Assembly (NCBI RefSeq): GCF_015832195.1 | Contig: NC_052028.1 | Location: forward strand, 11,947,501-12,011,500 | Reading direction: 5' to 3' | Source of the DNA: Motacilla alba alba | Lineage: Eukaryota > Chordata > Aves > Passeriformes > Motacillidae | Length of the DNA: 64,000 nucleotides | Shown here: positions 9,501 through 36,000 of the stretch, piece by piece | How positions within the stretch are numbered: position 1 is the first letter of the stretch | Layout: each line of letters starts with the position of its first letter | Position numbers and translations under genes: made by a program | Notes under the pieces: generated by a model | Databases searched by the model: none | The model's input: the letters and a program-made list of their open reading frames with translations, nothing else | What the model was told of the DNA's origin: nothing

Positions 9501-12423
9501 GCCTGGGCGCGCTGCCGGGGCTCGGCGCTGCGGGGCCTCGTCGGCAGCCCTCGTGCAGGGCCGGGTGCCCAGGGCCTGGGGGTCCAGGCAGCTGACACGG
9601 CTGCTGGGGGTCCCTGGGGTTGCTGGAGGCTGACGTGGGTGCGCTTGCGGCGCCCTGCAGGAAGGCGGGCACCCCACGGGCTCCTCGGGGAGTGTCCGGG
9701 CGTGCCGGGCAGTGTGGGGGTACAGCCCCCGCTGTGAGATGCTGGCAAGGGTGCGGGATGCTCGGTGGCACTGGGAGGGTGCAGGGAGCCCCACACTCTG
9801 CAGGCTTCAGCTGTGCTGCTCTGTGGAGGGGCAAGGGGAGCTGGGCAGCACAGCCTGGCTGGGTGGGAGCTGTGGGGACAGCTGGGGTTTGTGCCCAGCA
9901 GCCTCCCCGTGGGGAGAAGCTGGGCTGTGGGCACCGGGCCATGCTGTGAAATGCTGGAAAGGTGAATCTAGGGGTTCTCTGGAGCTGTGGGCGCACTGGG
10001 TAGCACAGGGACTAGAGGACTGATGCTGTGACTGGGAGGTGTCAGGCTGGCATGGACATGGTGGCCTGGGGAAGGGGCTTGTTGTTGGCTCTCCCTTGTG
10101 TCACGCTGAGGTGGGTTATTATAAGTACTGCTTTGGAAATGAAGGATTTAACATGCATGGTGGGAAGCAGCAGCGAGTTTTGCTGTGAAGCTCACTTTTC
10201 TGGAAGATTTTCTCATCTACACACAGCCCCAGCTCAGCTGGGAGAGCTGTCGTGGTCAGCAGCGAGTCACATCTTGCTTTTGACTTCTGGTATGGGGCTG
10301 TCACTGTAAGGGGCAAATTGCTGTCACTATCCCCCCAAATTTCCTAATAGGATGGAATTGCTTCTGTGTGTGGGTGGCAAAAAAAGCACATGAAAGTGGC
10401 TGAGGAGTTGGGTTTGAAGTGGAAACCGAATGTAGATGTTCCTGCCTTTGCTGTTTCCAGTGACAAGGAAATGGTGTCATGGGGTTTTGCTTTGGTTTTA
10501 TATGCTTTTCTTGTGGATGAGACAAGTTTTGCAGCTTTTCCTCACTGGTTGCGGGAGAGCAGAGTGCTCGCTCCCTGCTGCTACGCAACCTTTAATCCAG
10601 ACACAAGGCAGGCAAGTCACGATGAATGCATTTCCCTGGCTCTTCAAAGCAGAGAGCAGACGGGCCTGCTTGAAAGGGGAAAAAAAAATCCACAGGGAGC
10701 GATCAGGCAGAGTGATGTCAGCACGGTGTGTTTATCTCCGAGTCGCCGCTCTTGGGTACTCTGCCTGCTGTGCGGGCCGTCTTTGGGAAGGGTACCCATG
10801 CCCGACCCGGTCCTGCACCCCCTCTGCCCACTCTCCTTGCCTTCTGCCAGCCCGTGGTGTTTGGCAGAACCTCCCAGGTTTCTCTGCTGCCCCTTGGGCC
10901 TGTCACCGATGACAAATAGCTTCTAACGCTTTCCTTGTGTAAACTCCTGCTGCCGCTCTTCCCGGTCCCTGCCTCGCCGGATCGCCCTGCCGGCGGCAGA
11001 GCCGGTTCAGGACACGATTACGTGTCCCAGCTGTGAGGGAGGAGGCTGGGCAGGAGTGATGCATGTGCTGCCTTTGGCTCTGGAGTGCCTGCCAGCCAGC
11101 CCAGCCTCACTGCTGCTGCTCCTCCAGAGCCTGGTACTCCATGGGACACGCTGCTGCTTCCTGCTGCTGGTGCTGCAGGAAATGCAGCACCGCTGTTGTG
11201 GCCTGGATAACTGCTCCAGAGCAGCTGGGATCTGGAGCATCCAGGCCTGAGGAAAAACCCTTGCTCCCTGCTACCCTTCTGATCACCAGGCTGGACCCTC
11301 CCAGTGGTTGCAGCTCTTGGCTTGTTTTCCATGGAGCAGCCAGGTTTGCAGAGTGGTGCTCTGGGGGATGCCTGGTGCTCTGAAGAAGCACCTGGGTGGC
11401 CCAGGCTGAGCATTCCTGGCACAGCCAGATGTGTTGGTTTGTGCTGAGGTTGCATCTGGGAGGCACTTGCATGACTTGGTGGGTTCATGAGGAGCTCTGG
11501 CAGGAAACGAGACAGTTTTTTTGCAGTAGTAACATTTCTCTGCTGCTTCCTCTTGCTCCCAGTTCTTTACCAGTGTTGGGGAGCGGGATGGGGGAACAGC
11601 AGGACTGCTGGGGCAGGTGTGAAGCCTGGGGCATGCCAGCCCAGAGGAGCTGTGGGGCAGGGACTGGGTCACTAGTCTGTGGTGCAAGAGCCTTACACAT
11701 AATTTCCCTGCCTCTGGTGCTCCTTCCCAGTGGGTGTTCGGGATACTGGGTGTGGCATGTGTGGGAATTGAACCAGCTGATTGTTTTCCAGACAAAGGCA
11801 TGAGGTGTGTGTCCTTGGTGAGGCTTGTGCTGGTGCTCCTGGCTTGCTGGACACTGTTGGAGTTTCTGTTAGAGCAAGAGCTCCAGGCTGTGCAGGTGCC
11901 TCATCCTGGGAAGCCCCTTTTCCCCATAGGCAGCTCCTTGGCTGTGAAACCTTTGGGGCAGGTGTTTTGCTGTCAGCACATGGTCTGTGCTCCTCTCAAT
12001 GGGAGTATAATAAATTTTTGTAAAAATTCTCCTTAATAAAAAGTCTTCAATAAGGAAAAAAAAAAAAAGGGAAAAGAAAAAAAAAAAGAGAAGTTAGGAA
12101 ACTTTCCCTTCCCTGGCAAGGGCAAGCTGTTCCCTTGCAGCACACTGTGTGCGAGTTAAAAGCAGTTACACTTTCCTGGCCCGTCCACTTGACAGCCCTA
12201 GTCCCGAGTGCCAGAGCAGGGGACACAGTGCCAGCATGTCCCCTCCTACCCCACTGCCTGTGGTGTCACACTCACCACCCTTAGGGCAGGGGTACGCAGC
12301 TCCCGTGCGTGACATGAATTGGGCCACATCCAGGCTCTGCCTGCGGGATCCTGACCCCGTTCTGTCTGGGTGTGCCCAAAACATGGGCACGAGCCTGAAG
12401 GAAGAGCCAGTGGGAATGTGCCA
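9501..12423 (+). other. Probable 5' intron of SLC36A1, no coding exon seen
   Basis: I see no exon with family similarity here, including no remnant of a second SLC36 gene. Tandem AATAAA signals followed by A-runs lie at 12009-12087 and are listed separately. Confidence 0.5.
12009..12087 (+). other. Tandem poly(A) signals followed by A-runs
   Basis: AATAAA occurs at 12009-12014 and 12035-12040, then A-runs at 12056-12068 and 12077-12087. This resembles the end of a retroposed transcript or an unrecognised transcript 3' end. No parent gene is recognisable upstream. Confidence 0.35.
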
Positions 12424-12537
12424 TGCACCTTTGACCTTAGGACATGCCAACTCTGTGATTGCTGGGGCGGGAGCGTGTGGCTGTATAAAAGCCCTGGAGG
12501 AGACCTTGCTCTGGCAGTGCGAGCCGGTCTCTGCACA
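12424..12537 (+). promoter_or_regulatory. SLC36A1: Candidate TATA promoter just before the upstream SLC36A1 ATG
   Basis: TATAAAA at 12484-12490 lies 48 nt before an ATG in strong context. A GC box GGGGCGGG is at 12464-12471. On the - strand 12437-12424 reads AGGTCAAAGGTGCA, a near DR1 site (HNF4/PPAR-RXR type). A start near 12515 would give a short leader to ATG 12538. This could be a tissue-specific promoter next to the CpG-island one. It is motif evidence only. Confidence 0.45.
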
Positions 12538-27587
<15,050 letters not shown>

Positions 27588-30200
27588 CCGTCCCCTCACC
27601 CCGCTGGCCCCTCCGGGTGCTGAGCTGGGGGTGCATGGACACCAGGCACTGCTCTCCTGGGAACGGCCTCCCCTCTCCTCTTGGGAAGCGTGGTGGGTTT
27701 GGTCTGTGAGGGGACGGGGCTGCCCAGCACCACGGCCCGGCTGCAGCAGGATCCTGCCCTGGGCTCTGTCTGGAAGGTGGGATCCAGGCTGGGGCAGTGC
27801 CTTCCCTGGGGGCTCTTAGGGCAAGTGCTAGAGCAAAACAGTTCCTCTGTAAATAGGCACTTTGAGAGGTGAGGAATCCCAAGGATGTAGATTTTATTTT
27901 ATTGTTTTTTAAAATCCCAACCTTTCCATATTTCCCCTGTCCCTTCAGTCAGGGCGGGGAACAGGGACTACCTTTTTTTGTGCCAGTTTGATTTTTTAGA
28001 TTTTTTTTTCCCTGAGCACTTTATTTTTACAGCAACAGACAAACCTCAGCTGAGGTTAGAGAGCGTGGAGCTCCCTCCTCACCTCAGCCTTGTGGGGAGG
28101 GTGGGCAGAGCCTGAGGTGCGGAGCGTGCTGGGGCGTGCTCTCTCAGTGGGATCCCCATCCGTGGGCACTGGCTCCTGCAGTGCTTCAGCTCTGCTTCCA
28201 GCTGCCTTGAGCAGGAAGTCTGAGCAAGCCCTGGAGCTGGGCGCTGGGCACGGCACCTCCCTGGCCTGGGAGGGTTTGCTGACCCTTGGTCCACGCTTTC
28301 AGTAGTGACACTTCTTTATCCCCATCCAGCGCACAACCCAATGCTTGGCTTTCAGAAGCTTTAAGGAACTGAGGTGTGTGGGGAGCAAACAGGCTCTGCC
28401 ATAATGAGGGGCTGAGCTGGTCCCCTTTGGGTGGGATGGGGTTTCCCCTGGGGTCACCACATGTTGCCCACACGCCACAAGAATACATCACCTTGTTTAC
28501 AGTGCCTGAGCTGGCCCTGGCACGCTCCGCCTGCGTCTGCAGGCTGATACTGAATGTCAAATCACACACAAAAACTCCATAATATTTCTGTTTTTAACCC
28601 TTCCTCTCCTGGTTGCACTCCCTCTGCATCCTCTGCTTCTGCCCAGCTCCTCTCCTCCTGTAGGATGCAGCTCCCTGGCACTTCTCCCTGTGCTCCTGTT
28701 GCTTCTTTTGTCGTGGCTGGTGCATGCCTGGTGGGGATGGTCCTGTGGTGCTGCTGCTTTCCTTTCTCTGAGCGCCCAGCTTCCTCCCTAGAGAGTTTCC
28801 TCACCTTTCTACTGGATTTCTACTTTTTTAAGACAAGGGAGCAAATGCATCCTCCGCAGGACAGGTCGAACTCCTGCCTGCTAACACAGCATCTCCCAAA
28901 TGCCAGCTCTCTCCGGAGAGCCTTCATCCCTCATCCCACTGCAGCCATGTCTCCCTGGGGGTGGGCAAAGGCTGCTGGTGGTGGGAAAGGAGGCTGAGTA
29001 CAGCACCAGTGGGCTGTGTTCCCATCTTTGGTGGAGGGTGAGGTTTGCAGTTATTTTCGGTGTTTGACCGGGTTCTGTGAGGGGAAGGCTGAGTGGAGCA
29101 GTGTCCCTGCAGCCTGCCTCTCCCTGGGTGTCTGCACTGTGCCCCTTTGCTGGCAGTTCTGGGTGCCACGTGCCGGTACATGGACCCATGGCCAGGTGTG
29201 GGGTGGGTCTGTGCCACGTCTCTGCCCCTTTCCAGCCCCTCTGCTGCTCCCTGCATCTCTTGGGGCTCACCCTGTCTCGTCCAAGGCTGTGCTGGGGAAG
29301 GTTTGGGCTTGGTCAGGAGCAGAGCAAAGCTTTAACTCCAATCCTCCCTCTGGAGGGCACCATGGGGATAGAGAGGAAGCACCCAGGGCTGGAAAGGGGC
29401 TCCAGGGCACGACCCAGGCGGGACAAGTGCAATATTCATGTCCATCTCTGTGTGCTGACCCCAGTGTGGCCCTTGGGGTTGGGTTTGAGTCAGAACTGCC
29501 AAGCAGAGGAGGGAGTGCTGTGAGGAGCAGGGGATGTGTGATGCTTCCCCTTGCTCTGCTAGTAGTGCACTCGAAGAAGGCTGGCCATATTTGAGGGACA
29601 GCTGTGTGCCAAGGCATGTCCCTGGCCTGGCTCTGGGCACCCAAATTCACTTTGCAAGCAGCAGTGAAGACCTCATTTCCAAGGGGGCTGGGATATCACA
29701 GAAGCATTAAATGGGTTTTGCAGCTCTTCCCTTTTACTGGGGTGAGCAGGGGTGTTTGAAGATGGGGCAGCTTGTGCTGGTGGCACGTGGTGTGAAGGGC
29801 TCTGCTGAGCCAGGGGTCAACGATGGACACGAAAACTTGACACTTGTGTATCGTAGGCTGCTCAGTAACCAAGAAACTTGTCTGTGTAAATATAGCAATG
29901 GTCACGTCCATGTCTCGTGCCTATGGATATTGTCAGTGTACAGCACAGGTGCCTGCCCAGCGGGAGAGCTGGCGCTGCACCTGAATCATGTATCTTACTT
30001 TAATCAATAAATATGATCTATTTTTTATGTGTAAAGGCTTTGGGGGTGTGAAGTGTGCGTTTTTCTTCCAAAAGAAGTGAGCAGGAGATATGGAGCCCAG
30101 CAGCCACCCAGGATCCCATCCTGTGCTGCTCCCACCCCCACACAGCACACATGATTTCCCCTCCTAGTGAGTGTTTCAAATAAAAGTATTCCAGCTTTGC
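27588..30200 (+). other. SLC36A1: SLC36A1 3' UTR with two poly(A) signals
   Basis: No further coding exon is seen. AATAAA occurs at 30006-30011 and 30179-30184 after about 2.4-2.6 kb. T-rich runs lie near 27890-28030. Ends are inferred. Confidence 0.55.
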
Positions 30201-31422
30201 TGCTTGGAAAATTTAACTTTTCTTTTGACCTCATTTGTGCAAGTAGGTTGTGGGCAGAGCTCCTGGGCTTGTAGGGCTGAGCTTTTCTCTGCCTCACCAA
30301 AGCTGGGCCTTGGTTTCTCATCTTCCCATTTATGCCAAAAGTGGAGCTGCAGCTGAAAAAAAGAGCCTGGCATGTGAAAAAAGATGGGGGATGCTGAGCT
30401 GCTGCAGATCCACCCTAGAGATCAAAGGAGCAAAAGTCAGCCCACACTGGGAGACTGCCAGCACTGCTGCAGCTCAGCTTATCCTCACTGCTGAATAATT
30501 CATGCCATTGCAGTGTGTCATTACAGGGCTGTTGGGAAATCAGTGCTATAAAAAGTTCATCTTCAAAAACTCTGGCAGATTTTTTTCCTTAAACTAGGAG
30601 GCTTTTGCAGGCTGATGGGGACTGTGGATCTGAGGTCACCTGAATGACAGGACAGGAGGGATGGCTGAGCACAGGCACTCCTGGTGCTTCAGGGTATTTC
30701 TGACTCTGGCGAGTCACCATGGTGGGATCCACAGCCATCCTTTCTTAGGGATGAGCATTGCAGGGCTGTCCCCATCCCATGAAATGGCTTTACTGAGGCT
30801 GCTCCTTCCCAGGTGCCATGTAGAGGGGCTTCATCTCAAGTTGCCTTTGCCCTTCCCTGTGTTGTGACCACTGGCCAAAGCAAGCCTGGGGAGTTAAAGT
30901 CTGAAGGAAAACATCACTGCTATTTCTGCTGCTTCTGCTGCTGGAAAGAACCATTTGTGTAGTGCCTGTTGCTGAGACAGCTCAAAATTAAATGTCCTCA
31001 AAGTACAGAAATACTCTATTCTAGGATGATGTTCAGAGGGATTTACCAAGCAGAGTAAAACCAACTAGATAAAAGAGGTCTAATCTAGGCAGGGACTGCT
31101 TTCTGCTGAGCAGAGCTGGTGAAAAAGTTTTATGGAGAAGTGCATGAGAGCTTTGAGAGGTAAAACAGGTGGTGTTTGGGATGCAAATCAAAGGCTTCAA
31201 TTTGGGTCCTTTCTACCCCTTTACTCCTGACCTAAGAGACACAGGAGGCTCATGGTTTCCCAAAGCAAGACACGGTACTGTGGGTCTGTCTGCCTCATCC
31301 CTCTGGCACATACAGGATCCTCAAAAAAGTGTTCAACTTGCTGTGTTGGTACTTCTCTGAAAGCTTCTGGTGCCCAAACTAAGCTGTTATTCCCTTGCCT
31401 GAAGCTAGGCAAGGATGTCCTA
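30201..31422. other. Intergenic stretch between convergent genes
   Basis: Between the SLC36A1 3' end and the inferred FAT2 3' end. I see no gene or clear repeat. An AATAAA on the + strand at 31453-31458, just past this interval, could serve a longer SLC36A1 transcript. Confidence 0.45.
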
Positions 31423-32516
31423 TTTATTTACAAGAGAATCCCTGAGATACTGAATAAAATCATAATAGTAAAAAAATCCAAACTCTTTTAATACTTTCCA
31501 AAATTCAACAACAAAAAAAAGTTACATCAACCAACCAACCAATGAAAACCTCTCACGAAGAAACAATACATGTCCAAGCACAAGGACAAACAGACAAACC
31601 CATGCTCAGCAGCCTCTGTGCCCCTCTCTGGTCAGAGATTCCAGGCAGTGTTGGCCAGTCTTTCTGGGATACAGCACGGGGTGTGCAGCTGCATCAGTGT
31701 GGGACGGTGACAGCCATGGGGACAAGGCTATGCACACAATCAGGGCAGGGAATCCCTTACTCGTGCGCACACAGCCCAGCTGGGCAGCCTGGTTTGAGTC
31801 TGTGGGCGGTTCCTGCTGTAACAAACCTTGTTGCTTGGTTTTTCTACAGAAATTGACTTTTTTTTTTTTTCTTCTTTTTTTTTTAATTCCCTTGGACTTC
31901 TTTTAGCCAGTCAGGGATGTGCTGGTGGGACCAGCTGCATTCCCTCTTCTCTCTCCCCGTGTCAGGGAGCAGACGTGAAGAGGGTTTGCACCAGCTGATC
32001 CATTCCACGAACAAACTGTTGGCTTGATGCAAGCCCTTGGAGCCAGAGCTGGGAGCAGGGAGCCTCTGTACCCCACAAGGGGCACTGCCAGGCTGTGTAT
32101 TGCTAATCCTTCCACAGCTTTCTCCACCATGACCGCTGCCATACCTGCAGTGCTTGCCCTCCTCCTCATCCTCCCTGTGGCCAGGAAGCCTGGGGTGGGA
32201 GGAGGTAGCATGCTGTGGTCCTACATGGTGTTGGAGGCAGTTCCCTTGGTGAGGAGGCAGGTTAGTCTTTGGCATCCCAGGAGCATCCTCCGTGTCCCAG
32301 CAGTGGCTGGAGCATTTCCCCTCCATCTGCAGCAGGAGCACCGTGGAGGGCAGTGAGGGGAAAGATCCAGCCAAAATTACAACCCAGCCACGCAGGGGGG
32401 GACGCTGCAAGCTGAGAGGGTCACACACAAGCTGCCCTTCAGCAGCGTGTGCCAGCCCCCTGCGCTCTGTTCTGCATGGAAACGGGCTTCTCTCCTCATC
32501 CCACGAGCAAGCCCCG
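31423..32516 (-). other. FAT2: FAT2 3' UTR (inferred)
   Basis: Downstream of the FAT2 stop on the - strand. A TTTATT at 31423-31428 is AATAAA on the - strand. A T-rich stretch lies at 31858-31884 and a short CCAA repeat near 31527-31541. The end is inferred from the signal. Confidence 0.45.
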
Positions 32517-33049
32517 CTAGAACATCACCTCCTCGCAGCTCCCGTAGTCACTCTCCACCATGTCGGAACCCTCGTAGTTGGGCGGCGGCAGCGGCTGGGC
32601 TCGGATGCTGGGCTGGTGGCCCAGCTCGCAGTCGGCGTAGGAGGGCTGGGCCACGCTCAGGCGCATGCTGACCCTCTTGTAGCCCGGCTCGGGCTGGAAC
32701 GGGACCCCCTCGCCCTGCACCAGCTGCGCTGGGTAGTAGCTGATGGCCGTGTACTCGTTCTGGCACTGCGATGCTCCCACGTCCACGGGGCCCAGGGGCA
32801 GGAAGTCCTCCAGGTTCTGGTTGCTGTAGCGGGGTGGGATGGGGGCTCGCTTGTTGCTCTGGTCCAGCGGGAAGGGGAAGCCCCCGTAGAGGGCGACCGG
32901 CTCCGTGTCTGCCGGGGGAGGGGGCGGCGGCGGGAGAGGAGGGTGAGAGGAGGAGGCAGGGGGGCCCTGGATGATCTCGTAGTGGGAATATTCCTGGACA
33001 TCTGATGACAGGTACCGGGGCGGCCAGTAGGTCGTTTCTGCTGGGTAGA
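32517..33049 (-). CDS. FAT2: FAT2 last coding exon, cytoplasmic tail (residues 2902-3078)
   Basis: [20 protein letters not shown], a run of seven prolines (LPPPPPPP), [29 protein letters not shown] and a C-terminus ending [10 protein letters not shown], then TAG. The Leu-Pro run could bind EVH1 or SH3 domains (inference). Confidence 0.95.
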
Positions 33050-36000
33050 CTGGAACAGAAGAAAGTCGTGTTAGCTGCAGCTCTAGCGGCTAGTGCCTCT
33101 CTCTTGCCCTCCTGCCAATTCCCTCTGTAGGCTCTGAGCCTGTAGGAGATGTGGCAGACTAGGGAGGAGAGGAGATGTGGGGATAGGGAAGATGTAGCTG
33201 CTAATTTGGGGATTGTGGGGACCTGAGATCACCCCTGGCTGTGCTGAGGCTGTGTCCCCACCAGGCTACAGATATCCACTACTCCAGCACCCAAAAGACA
33301 CACTTCATCATTATGTTTGGATGCAACAAACTCATGGTTTGAAGGGCTTGGGGCAGTGATGCCCTGGATCACTCCTTTTCCCTACAGTTACTCTTGTGAG
33401 GAACTCCTTCCTGCATGGAGTAACCATGCTGTCCAGAGCCATTCAAGGTGTTTAGCTGAGAATGTGATCCCTCTGCCCAGGAGCACTGATGCGAATGTCT
33501 TCACCATAACTCCTACTGACTTTTAGGATCTTAATTTTTTTTCCCAGTTTTTCTCTTTTACAGGCTTTTTTGACCCAGGATCACAGCCCGCTGTGCATTA
33601 ATAGTTTCCCTGCTGACTGCGTACAAAACCAAGCAGGTTAAAGCAGAAAACTGGGATGTAGTGGTGAACCAGGAGGAAAGAGCCAATGAAGACCCTATAG
33701 CAGGGCTGGGGCAGCATTTGCCCCTACTTTCCTTTGCTTTAGCCAACACCATTTTCCCCCCACGTTTGCAAACCTCAGATCCACTTCCCAAGGGAAAGAG
33801 GCATGTGTAAGCAAGCAAAAGCTGTGGCTACTGACCCATCTCTTCTCTGGCCCAGGTGCACTTGATGAAGGACTCGTTGTCGGAGTTGGACGGGGGTGCA
33901 GCGGGGGGCAGGTTGGGGGCCACGCTGCACACGATGGTGCCCCGGTGCTTCGGGGCGTTGGCCGAGTTGAAGGTGACAAACTCAGGGGTGCCGGTGGCTT
34001 TGCGCTGCTCGGGCGTGGCCCGGTCCAGGTTGTTGTGCGCCGCGTCGCTGAGGATGTTGAGCTCGATGGGGGGCACGGGCTGGGTGCCCACGCCCACGCT
34101 CTTGGAGAACTCGCTCTTGGAGAGCAGGTCGGGGTCCTCGCGGGCCACCGGCTTGTGCGCCTTGGCGCGGTGGCGGCAGCGCTTGCGCACCAGCACGAAG
34201 GCCGCGGCCAGGATGGCCGCCCCCAGCACGCCGGCCGCGATCTCCGCGATCTCCTCGGGGCCCAGCGCCCACTGCGTGGGCACGATGGCGGGGGTGATGA
34301 TGGGCTGGGTGCAGTAGTCCCCCTGGTAATCCGACGGGCAGATGCAGTACACGGAGCCCTGGCTGCTCACGCAGCGCCCGGCGTTGCGGCACGGGTTGTC
34401 TTGGCACTCCTCTGCCAGCTTCTCACACCTGAGGGGAGAAAGGGATGGAGACGCCCCCTGTCAGTCTGGGATGCACCAGAACTGCCTCTTCCTGGTCAGG
34501 CTCTGGCTTACACCGCCCAAGGATGCTCTGTCCTGGTCTGCTCTCCTTCCCTTGCTGGATTCTTGCTACCTGCTTATCCTGGCAGAGGATCCTTGAGTAT
34601 AAAATGATGTATGCCCAAATTAAAATGGGGGGCCTTCTGCCTCAGAGGAGTGCTTAGAATTCTAGGGCTAACACTGCACAGAGAGATGCTCCCATCCTGT
34701 TAAATTAGGAAGCCCAGGGTCAGTGTGAGGTGTGTTAACCTCTAATGAAGTCCCCCATGTCCTCCAAGCTCTGTGGAGCCTCTGGATGGCCTGTGGACAT
34801 CTTCAGGTTGCAGCAAACATTTGGGAAAAGACTACCACGTGAGGTGGTGATGGACACTCTTGTTGGAGAGGCTTTTTGACATTTTATGGAGCATCTGCAG
34901 AACTGAGATGGAATTTCTGATTCTCTGTCCTGCTCCACCCCACACACAACCTAAATGTTTGCCAACAGTACAGGAGACCTTTCCTTCCAACAGCAATGAC
35001 ATCCCCATGCTTGGGGGAATATACAGTGCTTTAGTGGCTTTCCTTCCCTTTTTTTGTTCTCATCACTGAACAAACTCTGTGAGGTTTGCACTGCTCTTTT
35101 AGTCAGTGATTTAGGATGTGTGAACTGGTGTGTGCCACATGCACCCACAGGCTCTGGCTGATGTCAGGTATCACACTGCCACCTAATGCTCAGCTACAGG
35201 CTTTTATTCCAAGAGCTGAGCAGTTAATTTCTGCCTTTGCCTTGACCCACAGGACCAGTGTCCACCCTGGCTACATGGGCAAGGCAGAAGGATGAACTGG
35301 GTGTGATGCTGTTTGAGCCTGTGCTCAAACCCTGGGAATCTCTGACCAGGCTGGGCTGGAGGCAAGGTGGAGGTCTTGGAGGGGCTGCTGGGCTGGGGTG
35401 GTAATGCCCACTGTCTTGAGCTGGGATTTGAATTGGATGAATCACAGCTGAGAGCTGGGACAGAGATTTCTTTTGCACGAACCCCGTAGAGCTGGTCCCA
35501 GACAGAAGCAATCCCTTTAGCACCCTGCAGGGTGGGTGTTCAGGCTGCTGAAGCAGGGGGCACCTCACAGCTCTGCCAGGCAGGTTCCCCCAGCCTCAGG
35601 ACACCCTCCTGCCACCCAGGGCAGTGTCTGCCTGTACCCTGCTGCCAGCCCCCCCATCACAGCCAAGGTGTTCCCCTTACTGCTGAACTCAGCTCCTGTC
35701 ACAGGGAGCAGCAGTGTGTGTCAGCAGCACTGTGTCCCATCACGGAGAGGCTCTGCACTGCCCCACAGCACCTGCAGGCACCAAAGCCAAAGAGATGTTT
35801 CTGTTTTCCCTCCCGCTCAGAGGCGCAATGGCCACACGATGGCAGAGTTATCTGTGCTCAGCTCTGCCCTCCAGCACCTCCCGGCTGCAGCGCTCAGGTG
35901 CCTGCAGTTTGCAATGAATCCCCGAGTGTGTGGATCTGGTGAGCTCCAGAAAGGAGCGATGCTCATGTTCTCGGCCCATCATGGGACGTCACCTGTCCCA

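Noticed and set aside
9013..9737. Overlapping + strand frames of 206 and 266 codons in the CpG island
   Set aside because: Arg/Pro/Ala-rich, no similarity, typical of stop-poor GC-rich DNA.
32292..33005. 237-codon + strand frame
   Set aside because: Antisense to the FAT2 tail exon, whose frame, splice sites and motifs are convincing.
33945..34607. 220-codon + strand frame
   Set aside because: Antisense to the GC-rich FAT2 transmembrane exon; Ala/Gly/His-rich shadow.
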